A DNA stretch of 64,000 nucleotides, taken from assembly GCF_900129565.1 (NCBI RefSeq), contig NZ_FQWD01000001.1, forward strand, positions 868,001-932,000, written 5' to 3'. Position 1 is the first letter of the stretch; every line of letters begins with the position of its first letter. The stretch comes from Marisediminitalea aggregata (GTDB taxonomy: Bacteria; Pseudomonadota; Gammaproteobacteria; Enterobacterales; Alteromonadaceae). The translations under genes were made by a program, and so were the position numbers. The notes under the pieces were generated by a model, which was not told the origin of the DNA, searched no databases, and saw nothing but the letters and a program-made list of their open reading frames with translations. Shown here in pieces: positions 31,961 to 41,817 of the stretch.

Positions 31961-34684
31961 ATGGCTACATTAAGTGCTTTAAATAAGGCTGTGGTTGCAG
32001 CCTGTTTAACCGCTGTAACAATGGGTGTGTCATTAGACACACACGCAGAAAATACAACATCGTCTACACACATTACGGGGAAATTTGAATACTGGCCGGG
32101 TACGCAATACAGCCAACAAATTCCAACAACAGAGGCTGTGTTGGGATACCAGATTGGAGAACGAATTTCACGCCATAGCGACATGGTTAAGTATTTTGAA
32201 GCCTTGGCCAAAGCCGCCCCTGATCGCATAAAACTATTTAATTATGCTGAAACCTGGGAAGGGCGAACACTCATCTATGCAGTAATAGGCAGTAAAGAAA
32301 ACATCGCCAACTTAGATAGCTTTGCTGAGAAAATGCAAAAGCTGACGTCACCAGACTCGATTAGTAAAAATGAAGCGAAGTCACTCATCAGTTCGTTACC
32401 CAGTTCCGTGTGGTTAGAGCACGGTGTGCATGGAAACGAAATCAGCAGTACCGATGCAGCAATGCAAACTGCTTATCATTTGTTGGCCGCACCGCAAGAT
32501 CCGGTGAATAAGACTATTCTTGAAAACACCCTGGTGTTTATCGACCCACTGCAAAACCCCGATGGTCGCGCGAGATTTGTTAGCCGTTACTATTCGACTG
32601 TTGGTTTGAGCCCCAGTGATGATAGGTTGAGTGCGGAGCACAATGAACCCTGGCCACGAGGCCGAAGCAATCATTACCTGTTCGATATGAACCGCGACTG
32701 GCTAGCCATCACACAGCCAGAGACAGCAGGGCGGGTAAAAGTAATAAATCACTATAAGCCTACCGTTGTTATTGACCTGCATGAAATGGGTGGTGATGAC
32801 AGCTATTTCTTTGTTCCTGCGGCCCAACCTATTAATCCGCATATGCAGCCTGATCAACTAGCCAATAATGTGCTTATTGGGAAGAACAATGCTAAGCATT
32901 TTGATGATTTTGGGTTTAGCTATTTTACCCGTGAAGTCTACGATGGTTTTTATCCGGGCTATGGCGATAGTTGGCCAACATTCTATGGCGCGTCGGCGGC
33001 AACGTATGAAGTTGCGTCTACCCGAGGTGAAATCTTCAAAACCCGTACCGGCGAAATCAGGCACTATCGCGATACAGTACAACGTCATTTCGTTGCCGCA
33101 ATAAGCACGGCAGAGGCAACGGCGGTAAACAGAGAAAAAATCCTAAACGACTTTTATGACTATCAGGTCGACGCCGTTGAAGCGGGTAAAAAGGACAAGA
33201 AGGAGCGTACCTTTATCCTACCAAATACCCGTGACGTAGCGGGAACACATCGCCTGGCAACATTAATGGCCCAGCATGGTGTTAAGGTGCAACAGGCTAC
33301 CGAGGCTTTCAAAGCCTGTGGTGAACGCTATCAGGCCGGTGCGTATATTATCGATACCGCTCAACCCAGAGGTCGTTTCGTTAAGACTACATTTACCCAA
33401 CAGGTTGACATGCCCAAAGCGTTTATTGATGAGCAGGAGCGTAGACGCGCCAGAAAGCTCAGAGACGAGATTTACGACGTAACGGGATGGTCATTGCCTC
33501 TGATGTTTAATATCGACACAGCACGCTGTGGAAGAAGCGTAGAGGTAGAGAGCCGTATTGTTTCTGCCGACGATAAACTGACACAGCCGTTTACCAATCC
33601 GGACGCAAAAGTAGCTTATCTCGTTCCCTGGGGAGACATGGCGGCGGGGCGATTTTTAACCGCTGCATTGCAAGCAGGTATCTCTCTTAAAAGCGCGGAT
33701 GAAGCGTTTAGCATGGGAGATAAACATTACCCGGCAGGTACCTTGGTTATTGAGCGCCACGCAAACGAATCAACGTTGCCAGGGCTGATGCAAACACTTG
33801 CTGAACAAACCGGCGCAAGGATTGAAGGCGTTGATACCAGTTGGGTAACCAAAGGGCCGAGCTTCGGTAGCGATAAGACTATCCAGATGACTGCCCCGAA
33901 AATTGCTATGGCATGGGATGAGCCTACCAGTTCTCTCAGTGCGGGTAATACGCGCTTTGTCATTGAGCAGCAGTTCAACTACCCGGTTACGGCCATACGT
34001 GCTGACAGGTTACGCTGGGCTGATTTGAGTCAGTATCAGGTACTTATTCTACCATCGGGTAACTACAGTCGTGATTTAGGAAAAGCAGGCGCCGACAATA
34101 TTGGTAGTTGGGTAAGCCGTGGTGGCGTGTTAATTACGCTTTCAAATGCAACGCAGTGGGCTGCCAGTGAATCCGCTGGTCTTCTCGATGCGAAGCGGGA
34201 ATATGCGTACAGTGAAGAAAAGAGCAAATCAGCTAAAGACGGTAGTCTGGTTGAAGGGACACATATTGAATCAAAAGACGGTTTAATTGATGCCATTGAA
34301 AATGACAAGGACATGCCAGATAGCGTGGCGGGTGTGCTGGCCAATGTAGACGTTGATCAGGAACACTGGTTAACCGCGGGCGTGAATCCGCGTGTTGTGG
34401 GCATGGTGTATGGCAATGACATCTACGCACCGGTGAAGCTCGAAAGCGGCAAAAACGTCGCTTGGTTTGCGTCGAAAGACAATGTATTAGCCAGTGGTTA
34501 CTTATGGGAAGAAAATAAACCCCAACTGGCTTATAAACCGTTTTTAATTCATCAGCCGCACGGAAGAGGGATGGTCATCTCATTTACCCAGGAGCCGACA
34601 TCACGTGCTTATCTTGATGGACTCAATGTGATGTTCCTGAACACTATCTTTCGGGGAGCTGCGCACGCGAATCCGGTGAGATAG
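31961..34684 (+). CDS. Secreted M14-family zinc carboxypeptidase
   Basis: 907 residues. The signal peptide is about residues 1-28 (hydrophobic VVAACLTAVTMGVSL, cleavage near THAEN). The M14 zinc site is visible as WLEHGVHGNEISS (His and Glu ligands) and VVIDLHEMGGDD (third ligand). A C-terminal part (about 560-900) looks like a class I amidotransferase-like or sugar-binding domain, as in large marine M14 peptidases. It should remove C-terminal residues from peptides outside the cytoplasm, feeding on external protein. GGAAC precedes the ATG. A single gene flanked by terminators. Confidence 0.9.
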   Translation: MATLSALNKAVVAACLTAVTMGVSLDTHAENTTSSTHITGKFEYWPGTQYSQQIPTTEAVLGYQIGERISRHSDMVKYFEALAKAAPDRIKLFNYAETWEGRTLIYAVIGSKENIANLDSFAEKMQKLTSPDSISKNEAKSLISSLPSSVWLEHGVHGNEISSTDAAMQTAYHLLAAPQDPVNKTILENTLVFIDPLQNPDGRARFVSRYYSTVGLSPSDDRLSAEHNEPWPRGRSNHYLFDMNRDWLAITQPETAGRVKVINHYKPTVVIDLHEMGGDDSYFFVPAAQPINPHMQPDQLANNVLIGKNNAKHFDDFGFSYFTREVYDGFYPGYGDSWPTFYGASAATYEVASTRGEIFKTRTGEIRHYRDTVQRHFVAAISTAEATAVNREKILNDFYDYQVDAVEAGKKDKKERTFILPNTRDVAGTHRLATLMAQHGVKVQQATEAFKACGERYQAGAYIIDTAQPRGRFVKTTFTQQVDMPKAFIDEQERRRARKLRDEIYDVTGWSLPLMFNIDTARCGRSVEVESRIVSADDKLTQPFTNPDAKVAYLVPWGDMAAGRFLTAALQAGISLKSADEAFSMGDKHYPAGTLVIERHANESTLPGLMQTLAEQTGARIEGVDTSWVTKGPSFGSDKTIQMTAPKIAMAWDEPTSSLSAGNTRFVIEQQFNYPVTAIRADRLRWADLSQYQVLILPSGNYSRDLGKAGADNIGSWVSRGGVLITLSNATQWAASESAGLLDAKREYAYSEEKSKSAKDGSLVEGTHIESKDGLIDAIENDKDMPDSVAGVLANVDVDQEHWLTAGVNPRVVGMVYGNDIYAPVKLESGKNVAWFASKDNVLASGYLWEENKPQLAYKPFLIHQPHGRGMVISFTQEPTSRAYLDGLNVMFLNTIFRGAAHANPVR

Positions 34685-34716
34685 GTTAGCGCTAAAAGTA
34701 CGAGACAGAAAAAATA

Positions 34717-34754
34717 AAAGCAGGCCGTTGGGTAACCAACAGGCCTGCTTTTTT
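34717..34754. terminator. Bidirectional terminator between M14 peptidase and lipoprotein genes
   Basis: AAAGCAGGCC and GGCCTGCTTT form the stem, with an inner GTTGG/CCAAC extension. T-runs lie on both sides, so it can serve both convergent genes. Confidence 0.85.
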
Positions 34755-34794
34755 ATATTTCAGTTAATTTCACATTCCAAAAAGCCGGCTGGCC

Positions 34795-35235
34795 TCAGGG
34801 TAATTTTGATACCGTTAGCGCAATTCCACTTGAGCGTTGGCCCTCTACGGCAAAACGGTATGTGCCCGTTTTACCCGGCGTGAATTGCAGATTTTCAGCA
34901 TACTCGCCGCAAGTGAGGATCACTTCTTCATTGACTGCAACGGCATAACCTTTGTAACTGCTGCCGCAAGTCTGTTCGGTAGTCCAGGTTGCATTTGAGA
35001 ACTTAAAGTCATAAGGCTGTTGGTCCGCAATTAATTCTACATCTACATACCAACCCTTTGCTGACGCGGTGAGTTGATAGCGAGGCTGGGCCTCCCACCA
35101 GTTAAATACACCGCGCAGATACCAGTCGCTGAAAACAATTTCAGGCTTCTGTGGCGTAAAAATAGGGTATTGAGAGGTTTGGGAACACGCCGAGAGAATC
35201 ATCAAGGGTGAGAGTAATAACCAACGTTTCTGCAT
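34795..35235 (-). CDS. Small lipoprotein with a possible starch-binding-like fold
   Basis: 146 residues. A lipoprotein signal ends in LSAC (Cys about residue 17). The mature part shows DWYLRGVFNWWEAQPRYQLTA and DFKFSNATWTTEQTCG. This pattern (YLRG-FN-W ... FKF-ATW) resembles the early-set carbohydrate-binding module of pullulanases and related amylases. There is no catalytic domain. It might be a surface glycan-binding protein; the match is by eye, so this is tentative. It stands alone upstream of the bidirectional terminator. Confidence 0.7.
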   Translation of the reverse strand: MQKRWLLLSPLMILSACSQTSQYPIFTPQKPEIVFSDWYLRGVFNWWEAQPRYQLTASAKGWYVDVELIADQQPYDFKFSNATWTTEQTCGSSYKGYAVAVNEEVILTCGEYAENLQFTPGKTGTYRFAVEGQRSSGIALTVSKLP

Positions 35236-35257
35236 TACAACTCCGAAACTGTGTTGA

Positions 35258-35290
35258 GTAAGCCCGATGGTATATAACTACCGGGCTTAC
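35258..35290 (-). terminator. Stem-loop after glyS
   Basis: GTAAGCCCG / CGGGCTTAC, a 9-bp stem with a 15-base loop, lies just past the glyS stop. The T-run is absent, so it may be an RNA-stabilising end rather than a strong terminator. Confidence 0.5.
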
Positions 35291-35316
35291 TTAAAATTAC
35301 GCGTTTAAGCCGTGAC

Positions 35317-37386
35317 TTACTTTGCCAGCAAAGATACGTCAGCGGTGGTTAAGAACAGTTCTCGCAAGGCTAGTAATAACGCCAGTCGATTTGCTCTTAC
35401 GGCTTCGTCATCAGCCATTACCATCACGTTGTCAAAAAACGCATCAATACTTGGACGTAAGGTGGCCAGCGTGTTTAGTACATAGCCGTAATCACGTTCA
35501 CCAGCGGCTTTATAAATACCGTCACTGATCGCTTCAATATCACTTGCAAGTTGCTGCTCTGCAGCTTCCTGAAGCAATGCGTTGTTCACACTGGCATCAC
35601 CTTCCACATTGTTCTTGGCAAGGATATTGGCAACACGCTTATTAGCAGCGGCCAAGGCTTCAGCAGCGTCATTGGACTTGAATTCAGCAACAGCTTTAAC
35701 ACGCGCCAGGTAGTCAGTAGGTTGAGTCGGACGACGCGCTGATACCGCCTGAATCACATCAATCTCGATGTTCTGGTCTTGCAGCAACGCATTGAAGCGG
35801 CCCAGAATAAAATCAACAACCTGTGTTTGAGTGTCAGTATTCGTCAACTTATCACCGTAGATGCTGACAGCGCGGGCAATGATATCTTCCAAATCGATGA
35901 CCAGAGATTTCTCGGTAATGATACGAAGGACACCAATTGCGGCACGGCGCAGGGCAAATGGATCTTTGTCGCCTTTAGGCAACTGGCCAATACCAAATAT
36001 ACCTACCAGGGTGTCAAACTTGTCGGCCAACGCGACAGCAGCACTCTCTAATGACGACGGTAACACGTCACCGGCAAAGCGCGGCATATACTGTTCATAC
36101 AAAGCGTTAGCAACGACTTCTGATTCACCGTCATGCAGAGCGTAATATTTACCCATCACACCCTGTACGTCAGGGAATTCCATAACCATGTTGGTCATCA
36201 GATCGGTTTTAGACAATAGACCCGCACGGTTTGCTTGCTGCTCATCACCGCCTATAACGCTCGCAATGTACCCAGACAAAGACGCAATGCGATCAGATTT
36301 GTCTTTCAATGTGCCCAGTTGTTTCTGGAATAACACGGTATCCAGCGAGTCCAAACGCGACGCCAGAGTTTGCTTTTTGTCGGTGTTAAAGAAAAACTCA
36401 GCGTCGGCCAGGCGAGGGCGGATAACCCGTTCGTTACCACCAATTACCTGACTAGGATCCTGACTGTCGATGTTGCTGACAAACAGGAACTGGTTGGAAA
36501 GGCTACCATCGCTGTTTAGCAAGGGCACATACTTCTGGTCATCCTTCATGGTGTAAATAAGTGCTTCTTTCGGCACATCCAGGAAGGTTTCGTCAAAGCT
36601 GGCCTGCATAACAACCGGCCATTCTACCAGTGCGGCAATTTCGTTGAGTAGGTCTTCATCGTAGTCAGCAGTAAGCGACAGTGATGCTGCGCGTTCGTTT
36701 AGCGACGCTTCAATAGCACTGGCTCGGGCTGCAAAGTCGGCAACCACAAAATGATCCTGCATGGCTGATAAATAATTATCGGCGTGATCCAGTTCAAAAC
36801 GCGGCTCACCATGGAAACGGTGACCTTGCAAGGTACGCCCGCTGCTCAATCCCAGCACGGCAATATCAATTAACTCGTCGCCATAAAGTGCACACAATGT
36901 GTGAACCGGACGAATAAACTGCGTAGTGTAATTACCCCAACGCATTGGCTTGGGAATAGGCAGCTTGGAGACGGCTTGCGTAACTATACCCTCCAGCAGT
37001 TCTGCAATGCCTTTACCCTTTACCGACGCTTTGTAGAGTAACCATTCACCTTTGTCGGTTGTCAGTCGCTCTGCGTCTTCAACGGCAATACCGTTACCGC
37101 GTGCCCAGCCTAATGCGGCTTTAGTCGGCTGGCCTTCCGCATCGAATGCAGCGGCAACAGCCGGGCCACGTTTTTCGACGACTTTGTCTTGTTGACTGTC
37201 TACTAATGCTTCAACACGCACGGCTAAACGGCGTGGAGCGGCGTACCAGACCACACTGTTAAACGACAGTTCTGCCTGAGTAAGCGCTTCTTCGATATTA
37301 TTGGCAAAACTACTGCCCAGTTGCATCAGGGCTTTTGGTGGTAGTTCTTCTGTGCCTAATTCTACTAATAAATTCTCGGTACGCAC
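35317..37386 (-). CDS. glyS: Glycyl-tRNA synthetase beta subunit
   Basis: 689 residues from GTG at 37386, equal to E. coli GlyS. AAGGAG lies 8 bases ahead and the conserved [18 protein letters not shown] follows; a TTG further upstream would overlap glyQ. The subunit binds tRNA-Gly and has an HD-like and an anticodon-binding C-terminal part. The alpha2beta2 enzyme needs GlyQ, whose stop is 2 bases upstream. Confidence 0.97.
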   Translation of the reverse strand: MRTENLLVELGTEELPPKALMQLGSSFANNIEEALTQAELSFNSVVWYAAPRRLAVRVEALVDSQQDKVVEKRGPAVAAAFDAEGQPTKAALGWARGNGIAVEDAERLTTDKGEWLLYKASVKGKGIAELLEGIVTQAVSKLPIPKPMRWGNYTTQFIRPVHTLCALYGDELIDIAVLGLSSGRTLQGHRFHGEPRFELDHADNYLSAMQDHFVVADFAARASAIEASLNERAASLSLTADYDEDLLNEIAALVEWPVVMQASFDETFLDVPKEALIYTMKDDQKYVPLLNSDGSLSNQFLFVSNIDSQDPSQVIGGNERVIRPRLADAEFFFNTDKKQTLASRLDSLDTVLFQKQLGTLKDKSDRIASLSGYIASVIGGDEQQANRAGLLSKTDLMTNMVMEFPDVQGVMGKYYALHDGESEVVANALYEQYMPRFAGDVLPSSLESAAVALADKFDTLVGIFGIGQLPKGDKDPFALRRAAIGVLRIITEKSLVIDLEDIIARAVSIYGDKLTNTDTQTQVVDFILGRFNALLQDQNIEIDVIQAVSARRPTQPTDYLARVKAVAEFKSNDAAEALAAANKRVANILAKNNVEGDASVNNALLQEAAEQQLASDIEAISDGIYKAAGERDYGYVLNTLATLRPSIDAFFDNVMVMADDEAVRANRLALLLALRELFLTTADVSLLAK

Positions 37387-37388
37387 CG

Positions 37389-38294
37389 TTACTGCTCCTT
37401 CTGGCAAAGCGGGAATCCAAGTGCTTCACGAGCCTGGTAATAGGCTTCTGCACAGGCTTTCGCCAGGGTTCTGACTCTTAAAATGTAGCGTTGTCTTTCT
37501 GTCACTGAAATGGCGTGACGTGCATCTAACAGGTTAAATGCATGGGATGCTTTCATAACCTGCTCATAGGCAGGCAAAGGCAGGTTTTGCTCAATCAGAT
37601 GCTGGCTGGCCGCTTCGCATTCGTCAAACGTGTTGAATAACGCGTCTACGTTTGCGTGTTCAAAGTTGTAAGCTGACTGCTCAACCTCGTTCTGATGGAA
37701 AACATCACCGTAAGTTACAGTTCCCATAGGGCCGTTAGTCCACACCAGATCGTAAATACTGTTTACGCCCTGAATATACATAGCAAGACGTTCCAGACCG
37801 TAGGTAATTTCACCGGTAACGGGCTTGCATTCAATACCACCAACTTGCTGGAAGTAGGTGAACTGAGTCACTTCCATTCCGTTCAGCCACACTTCCCAGC
37901 CCAGACCCCAGGCTCCCAGTGTCGGTGATTCCCAGTTGTCTTCTACGAAGCGAATATCGTGTACAAGCGGATCAAAACCCAGCTCTTTCAGCGAGCCCAG
38001 GTACAGTTCCTGAATGTTGTCAGGCGATGGCTTCAGCATTACCTGGAACTGATAATAGTGTTGCAGGCGGTTTGGGTTTTCGCCGTAGCGGCCATCAGTC
38101 GGACGTCTGCACGGTTGTACGTAAGCGCTGCTAATTGGCTCCGGGCCCAAAGAACGCAAAAACGTCATGGGGTGGAATGTACCCGCACCCACTTCCATAT
38201 CCAGTGGTTGAATAATAACGCAGCCTTGTCTGGCCCAATAATCCTGTAAGGCAAGGATCAAACCCTGAAATGTTTTAATATCGTACTTGTGCAT
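37389..38294 (-). CDS. glyQ: Glycyl-tRNA synthetase alpha subunit
   Basis: 301 residues. The start [20 protein letters not shown] and the class II catalytic motifs ([49 protein letters not shown]) are those of GlyQ. It activates glycine. Forms a two-gene operon with glyS. Confidence 0.98.
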   Translation of the reverse strand: MHKYDIKTFQGLILALQDYWARQGCVIIQPLDMEVGAGTFHPMTFLRSLGPEPISSAYVQPCRRPTDGRYGENPNRLQHYYQFQVMLKPSPDNIQELYLGSLKELGFDPLVHDIRFVEDNWESPTLGAWGLGWEVWLNGMEVTQFTYFQQVGGIECKPVTGEITYGLERLAMYIQGVNSIYDLVWTNGPMGTVTYGDVFHQNEVEQSAYNFEHANVDALFNTFDECEAASQHLIEQNLPLPAYEQVMKASHAFNLLDARHAISVTERQRYILRVRTLAKACAEAYYQAREALGFPLCQKEQ

Positions 38295-38484
38295 ACATTA
38301 ACGACTATAACTGACTGATGACTAAAAGGTGGGTTAGTATACAGTCTGAAGGCCTGTGAATGTAGGCCTAAGGGTGGATTTAATCGGCTGAATTGCCCAT
38401 TTTTAGGGCTTTTTTAGTACTGGCTTGTTATTCTGCCGTTACACAAAACATCTTCGTCAGTTTGATATGGCCTGGGAGGGCTTT

Positions 38485-39066
38485 ATGACAATTACACGCT
38501 GTGGTTGGGTATCGGATGATCCAATCTATCAACAATACCACGATGAAGTGTGGGGGCGACCTGAATTAAACGACCAGCAACTGTTTGCGAAGTTGTGTTT
38601 AGATGGTCAGCAAGCCGGACTAAGCTGGATTACCATACTGAAAAAACAGCCTGCCTTTGAACAGGCTTTTCATCAGTTTGACCCGGCGAAGGTCGCAGCA
38701 ATGACTGACGACGATGTGGAAAGGTTAATGACCAATAAAGGCATTATTCGTAGCAGAGCTAAGATTAAGGCTATTATTCAGAATGCCAGGGCCTATCTGA
38801 CCCTTACAGAAACACAGTCATTTAGTGATTTCATTTGGCAGTTTACCGACTATAAAACCATCGTGAATCGATGGGAGGACTACCGCACTGCGCCCACGTC
38901 CACATCGGAATCAAAAGCCATGGCGAAAGCGCTAAAAAAGGCGGGCTTTAAGTTTGTGGGGGAAACGATTTGTTATGCCTTTATGCAAGCCGTCGGCATG
39001 GTCAACGACCACACCATCGACTGTCATTGCTATAACAAAATTTGCGAGTTGGCCAGAGAGGGCTGA
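38485..39066 (+). CDS. tag: DNA-3-methyladenine glycosylase I
   Basis: 193 residues from ATG at 38485, preceded by GGGAGGG. The start TRCGWVSDDPIYQQYHDEVWGRP holds the catalytic-region Glu and Trp, and the end NDHTIDCHCYNKI holds His/Cys zinc ligands. It excises 3-methyladenine from DNA. Its last 37 bases overlap the convergent DUF2489 gene. Confidence 0.96.
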   Translation: MTITRCGWVSDDPIYQQYHDEVWGRPELNDQQLFAKLCLDGQQAGLSWITILKKQPAFEQAFHQFDPAKVAAMTDDDVERLMTNKGIIRSRAKIKAIIQNARAYLTLTETQSFSDFIWQFTDYKTIVNRWEDYRTAPTSTSESKAMAKALKKAGFKFVGETICYAFMQAVGMVNDHTIDCHCYNKICELAREG

Positions 39067-39515
39067 CGCTCTTCACAATATTGTATGATGGCGGGAAGTT
39101 CACGCAACACGACTGACTCGTGTTGTTCTTCAATGATTTCCCGCGCTTTGTCTTCGGCAAATCGCTGCTTTTTGGATAGCGCTTTGCGGTCGTCCAGAAT
39201 AGCAAAACCACTGACTTCAACAAACAATGCGTGCATCGCCGGGAATTTCGCCTTGTAGTCTACCGGTGTTGTTTCGGGCAGGGCCGCAAACAACCGGCAA
39301 ATACGAATAGCGCCTTCAGACACATTACACTGTTGCTGCTGCATAGCGCGTGAAATGGTATGGATACTTTCGAAAATGGTTTCCATACGCTGCGCTCGCG
39401 CTGCCTGTTGCTTCTTAGTCTGTGCTTGTAACTGGAATAACAATTTGCCGGCGTAGACACCCAGTGCCGCAATAATTAACAGACCTATTGAGGCCAGCAC
39501 ATACCACATCATCAT
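39030..39515 (-). CDS. DUF2489 family membrane-anchored protein
   Basis: 161 residues. One N-terminal membrane helix (about 3-27) is followed by a cytoplasmic helical region with QARAQRMETIFESIHTISRAMQQQQCNVSEGAIRI, a recognisable DUF2489 pattern. No function is known. It follows yihI by 6 bases and is probably co-transcribed with it. Convergent 37-base overlap with tag. Confidence 0.85.
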   Translation of the reverse strand: MMMWYVLASIGLLIIAALGVYAGKLLFQLQAQTKKQQAARAQRMETIFESIHTISRAMQQQQCNVSEGAIRICRLFAALPETTPVDYKAKFPAMHALFVEVSGFAILDDRKALSKKQRFAEDKAREIIEEQHESVVLRELPAIIQYCEERQPSLANSQILL

Positions 39516-39521
39516 TAAGCG

Positions 39522-40010
39522 TTACCTGGTGTAGTCGTCTATGTTGATTGAATCGAGCTTATCGAAGTCGTCCAGATCATCGTCGTCTTCATCTTCGTCA
39601 TCACGGATACCCATGAGGTCACATAAGATGCGATGGCGAGCCATCTTTTCATCGACATAGCGTTGCTGTTCTGCGGTCAGCGTCTTGCCTTCGTCCAGTT
39701 TGTCTAGCAACGCCGACAAGCGGCCATCAGCTTCCAACGCAGCTAATTCTTCAGCGGGTGTTGCATATTTGCGTTGCGCGGGTTTAACCGGACTCTTAAC
39801 CAGCTGCACCGGTTTTTTACTGCCGTGGCGAGGATCTTTTGATACTGCGCCGCTACTGGTTTGAGACTTCGTCGTCTCTACATTGTGGCGACTGCCTGGC
39901 GGCTTGCCCTTGTGCTTTTTAACGCGACCGGAAGATTTCTCATGTACGTAGTCCGGGTCTTTTCTGACACCGATCAAACCTACTTTGCGCGATTTTCTTT
40001 GTTTAGCCAT
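39522..40010 (-). CDS. yihI: Der GTPase-activating protein YihI
   Basis: 162 residues. A very basic N-terminal half (KQRKSRKVGLIGVRKDPDYVHEKSSGRVKKHKGKPPGSRHN) is followed by a helical domain with EELAALEADGRLSALLDKLDEGKTLTAEQQRYVD. The acidic tail is DEDEDDDDLDDFDKLDSIN. YihI stimulates the GTPase Der during 50S assembly. Its position near engB and polA agrees with E. coli. Confidence 0.95.
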   Translation of the reverse strand: MAKQRKSRKVGLIGVRKDPDYVHEKSSGRVKKHKGKPPGSRHNVETTKSQTSSGAVSKDPRHGSKKPVQLVKSPVKPAQRKYATPAEELAALEADGRLSALLDKLDEGKTLTAEQQRYVDEKMARHRILCDLMGIRDDEDEDDDDLDDFDKLDSINIDDYTR

Positions 40011-40059
40011 ACACTTTGTATTCGTCTTTAAGCGTGAATGTATGCATTATACCCTGATA

Positions 40060-40698
40060 TCACTCAGGCTTCTGCATCAATACGATGTCGTTAGCGGGAA
40101 ATATCACATTTAGGTTGTGAGTCTTGGCCAGCCAGCTGAATGTCTCAACCGAGAAAAAACTAACATGAGTGGGATCATTCTTGTAATGCCAGTTGGCAAA
40201 ACGTTGTACATCCAGCACGCGCTTGGTCATTATTCCCAGCCAGCCTCCGGGTTTGAGCAACGTCATCCAGTGCGCCCATTCTTTGGCCGGGCTGTGAAAA
40301 TGCTCAATAGATTCCGTCGCCGTTATAATATCGTATTGGTCTTTTTCAATAGCCTTCGGACCGAAAAAGGGATCATAACAGTCCATGCTGAAACCGGCTT
40401 CCTGAAACAGGTGAGCGAGGGCCGGGCAGGGGCCTGAGCCATAATCCAGCATGGTCATGTCGGTACGTAAGTGAGGGGCAAGGCAATCGAATAAACGGCG
40501 CAAATACGCCAGATAGCCGTCGTCTTCCAATGTGTTTTCATGTAACTGATATTCAGCCAGCTCTTGTGACTTATCGGGCAGACTGAGTGGATCGACAAAC
40601 ACCAGCGCGCAGGGCTGACAACGGTAGTAGTCGCGACGCTTGTCTTTGTGAAAGGCGTAAATATGCTGACTGTTACAGAGTGGGCAAGATAACTTCAT
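40060..40698 (-). CDS. Class I SAM methyltransferase with N-terminal zinc ribbon
   Basis: 212 residues from ATG at 40698; TTG at 40707 is the alternative. The N-terminus has a two-CxxC ribbon (CPLCNSQHIYAFHKDKRRDYYRCQPC). The SAM-binding core is MLDYGSGPCPALAHLFQEAGF, followed by DIITATESIEHFHSPAKEW and LLKPGGWLGIMT. The substrate is unknown; relatives act on small molecules or RNA. A strong terminator ends 19 bases before the start, so expression may depend on read-through from the upstream RNA. Confidence 0.88.
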   Translation of the reverse strand: MKLSCPLCNSQHIYAFHKDKRRDYYRCQPCALVFVDPLSLPDKSQELAEYQLHENTLEDDGYLAYLRRLFDCLAPHLRTDMTMLDYGSGPCPALAHLFQEAGFSMDCYDPFFGPKAIEKDQYDIITATESIEHFHSPAKEWAHWMTLLKPGGWLGIMTKRVLDVQRFANWHYKNDPTHVSFFSVETFSWLAKTHNLNVIFPANDIVLMQKPE

Positions 40699-40710
40699 TC
40701 TCGACAACCA

Positions 40711-40743
40711 ATAAAAAAGGCGATGGTATCACACCATCGCCTT
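40711..40743 (-). terminator. Terminator of the small RNA
   Basis: AAGGCGATGGT / ACCATCGCCTT, 11-bp stem, 5-base loop, followed by TTTTTTAT on the minus strand. Confidence 0.9.
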
Positions 40744-40944
40744 CAAAAATGAGTGTCAGATGACACCTCTCCCGTTAGTGCACTTCTCTGTGCGGCTGGC
40801 GTCCTGCAGTGTGCTCCCCTTATTTTTCTTTTTCACAGAGCTAATTTTTGTTTTGGGTCTTCCTGACGCTTTATGAGTCGTCCTGTAATGTATTTAATAT
40901 TGTTGTTATTAGAGTCGGACTGTTTCACAACAGGTTTCACGACG
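40711..40944 (-). ncRNA. csrC: Probable CsrB/CsrC-type small RNA
   Basis: The 324-base gap holds an independent minus-strand transcription unit: promoter TTGTAA (40978-40973), 16-base spacer, TATTCT (40956-40951), predicted start near 40944, and a strong terminator ending at 40711, about 234 nucleotides in all. It carries five GGA motifs, three of them CAGGA (CAGGACGA, TCAGGAAGA, CAGGACGC, GGGGAGC, CGGGAGA), the CsrA-binding type. It lies between engB and yihI and points the same way as yihI, exactly where E. coli has csrC, also about 245 nucleotides with a similar GGCGA/TCGCC terminator. Fewer GGA motifs than E. coli CsrC leave doubt; a leader attenuator for the methyltransferase is the main alternative. 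Confidence 0.5.
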
Positions 40945-40950
40945 CCAACT

Positions 40951-40978
40951 AGAATACACCATTCGTCTAAGATTACAA
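40951..40978 (-). promoter_or_regulatory. Probable promoter of the small RNA
   Basis: -35 TTGTAA (40978-40973) and -10 TATTCT (40956-40951) with a 16-base spacer, placed downstream of the cytochrome c4 gene and its 3' stem-loop. Confidence 0.5.
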
Positions 40979-40980
40979 CA

Positions 40981-41008
40981 GCGAATGTTACAAAAAATTA
41001 ACATTCGC
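40981..41008 (-). terminator. Stem-loop after cytochrome c4 gene
   Basis: GCGAATGTTA (40981-40990) and TAACATTCGC (40999-41008) form a perfect 10-bp stem with an 8-base loop, 15 bases past the stop. No T-run follows, but it separates the gene from the small RNA unit. Confidence 0.55.
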
Positions 41009-41022
41009 CGTTTATCAATAAC

Positions 41023-41646
41023 TTAGTGTAGACCTGCAACGTAATTAGACAGGATCTCAATGTCTTCATCGGTCAGTTTAGAAGCGATGTCGCGCATCAT
41101 GCCGTTCATGTCGTTATGACGTTCGCCCGCACGGAACGCTTTAAGTTGCGCAGCCGTGTATGAGGCGTGTTGACCACTGATGTCCGGGAAGCCGGCTAAT
41201 TGCATGCCGTTACCCTGAGGACCGTGACAGGCGATACACGCTGTCACACCACGAGCGGCATCGCCACCGCGGTACAATGCTTCACCCGGCGCTACGAAGT
41301 TTTCAGGTGTTGCACCTGGTTTGGCTTCCTGGCTGGAGAAGTACGCTGCCAGGTCGGCAATATCCTGATCACTCAATGCAGCAGCCATTCCGTTCATTAC
41401 CGCGTTGTTACGGCCTTCTGCTCCACCGGTGCTTGACGCCAGGCGGAATTCAGTTAACTGCTTAACAAGATAATTCTCGTGTTGTCCTGCAATCTTAGGG
41501 TTAAGTTCGATCATGCTGTTTCCATCAGGTCCGTGACAGGCAGCACAGACAGCTGATTTGGCTTTACCAGCATCCGGGTTACCTTCTGCCTGAGCAGCTG
41601 CGGTAAGCCCAAAGGTTAAACAAACCAACAAACACAGTTTTTTCAT
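41023..41646 (-). CDS. Periplasmic di-haem cytochrome c4
   Basis: 207 residues from ATG at 41646; the frame runs 22 codons further up without a signal-like sequence. The signal peptide is MKKLCLLVCLTFGLTAAAQA. Two haem-binding motifs, CAACH (34-38) and CIACH (137-141), sit in two homologous halves with Met ligands likely in the NGMAAAL and NGMMRDI segments. Cytochrome c4 passes electrons to terminal oxidases. It is divergent from engB, an arrangement also seen near polA in pseudomonads. Confidence 0.95.
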   Translation of the reverse strand: MKKLCLLVCLTFGLTAAAQAEGNPDAGKAKSAVCAACHGPDGNSMIELNPKIAGQHENYLVKQLTEFRLASSTGGAEGRNNAVMNGMAAALSDQDIADLAAYFSSQEAKPGATPENFVAPGEALYRGGDAARGVTACIACHGPQGNGMQLAGFPDISGQHASYTAAQLKAFRAGERHNDMNGMMRDIASKLTDEDIEILSNYVAGLH

Positions 41647-41817
41647 AATAATTCTCTTACAAGGATCCGACGGTCTTATTGATATACGTGATATCATGCG
41701 TATTTTACACATTTAACGCGTCAGAAAAACCTATTCCATGCTAAAACTATGGAATTACATCGGTTTACTATTGAACTAAGACCAATGTAGCAGATGAACT
41801 GACTTTTGAGTAACGCA

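Noticed and set aside
38400..38420. GCCC-ATTTTTA-GGGC plus T-run ahead of tag as a terminator
   Set aside because: The stem is only 4 bp and no plus-strand gene lies upstream that would need it.
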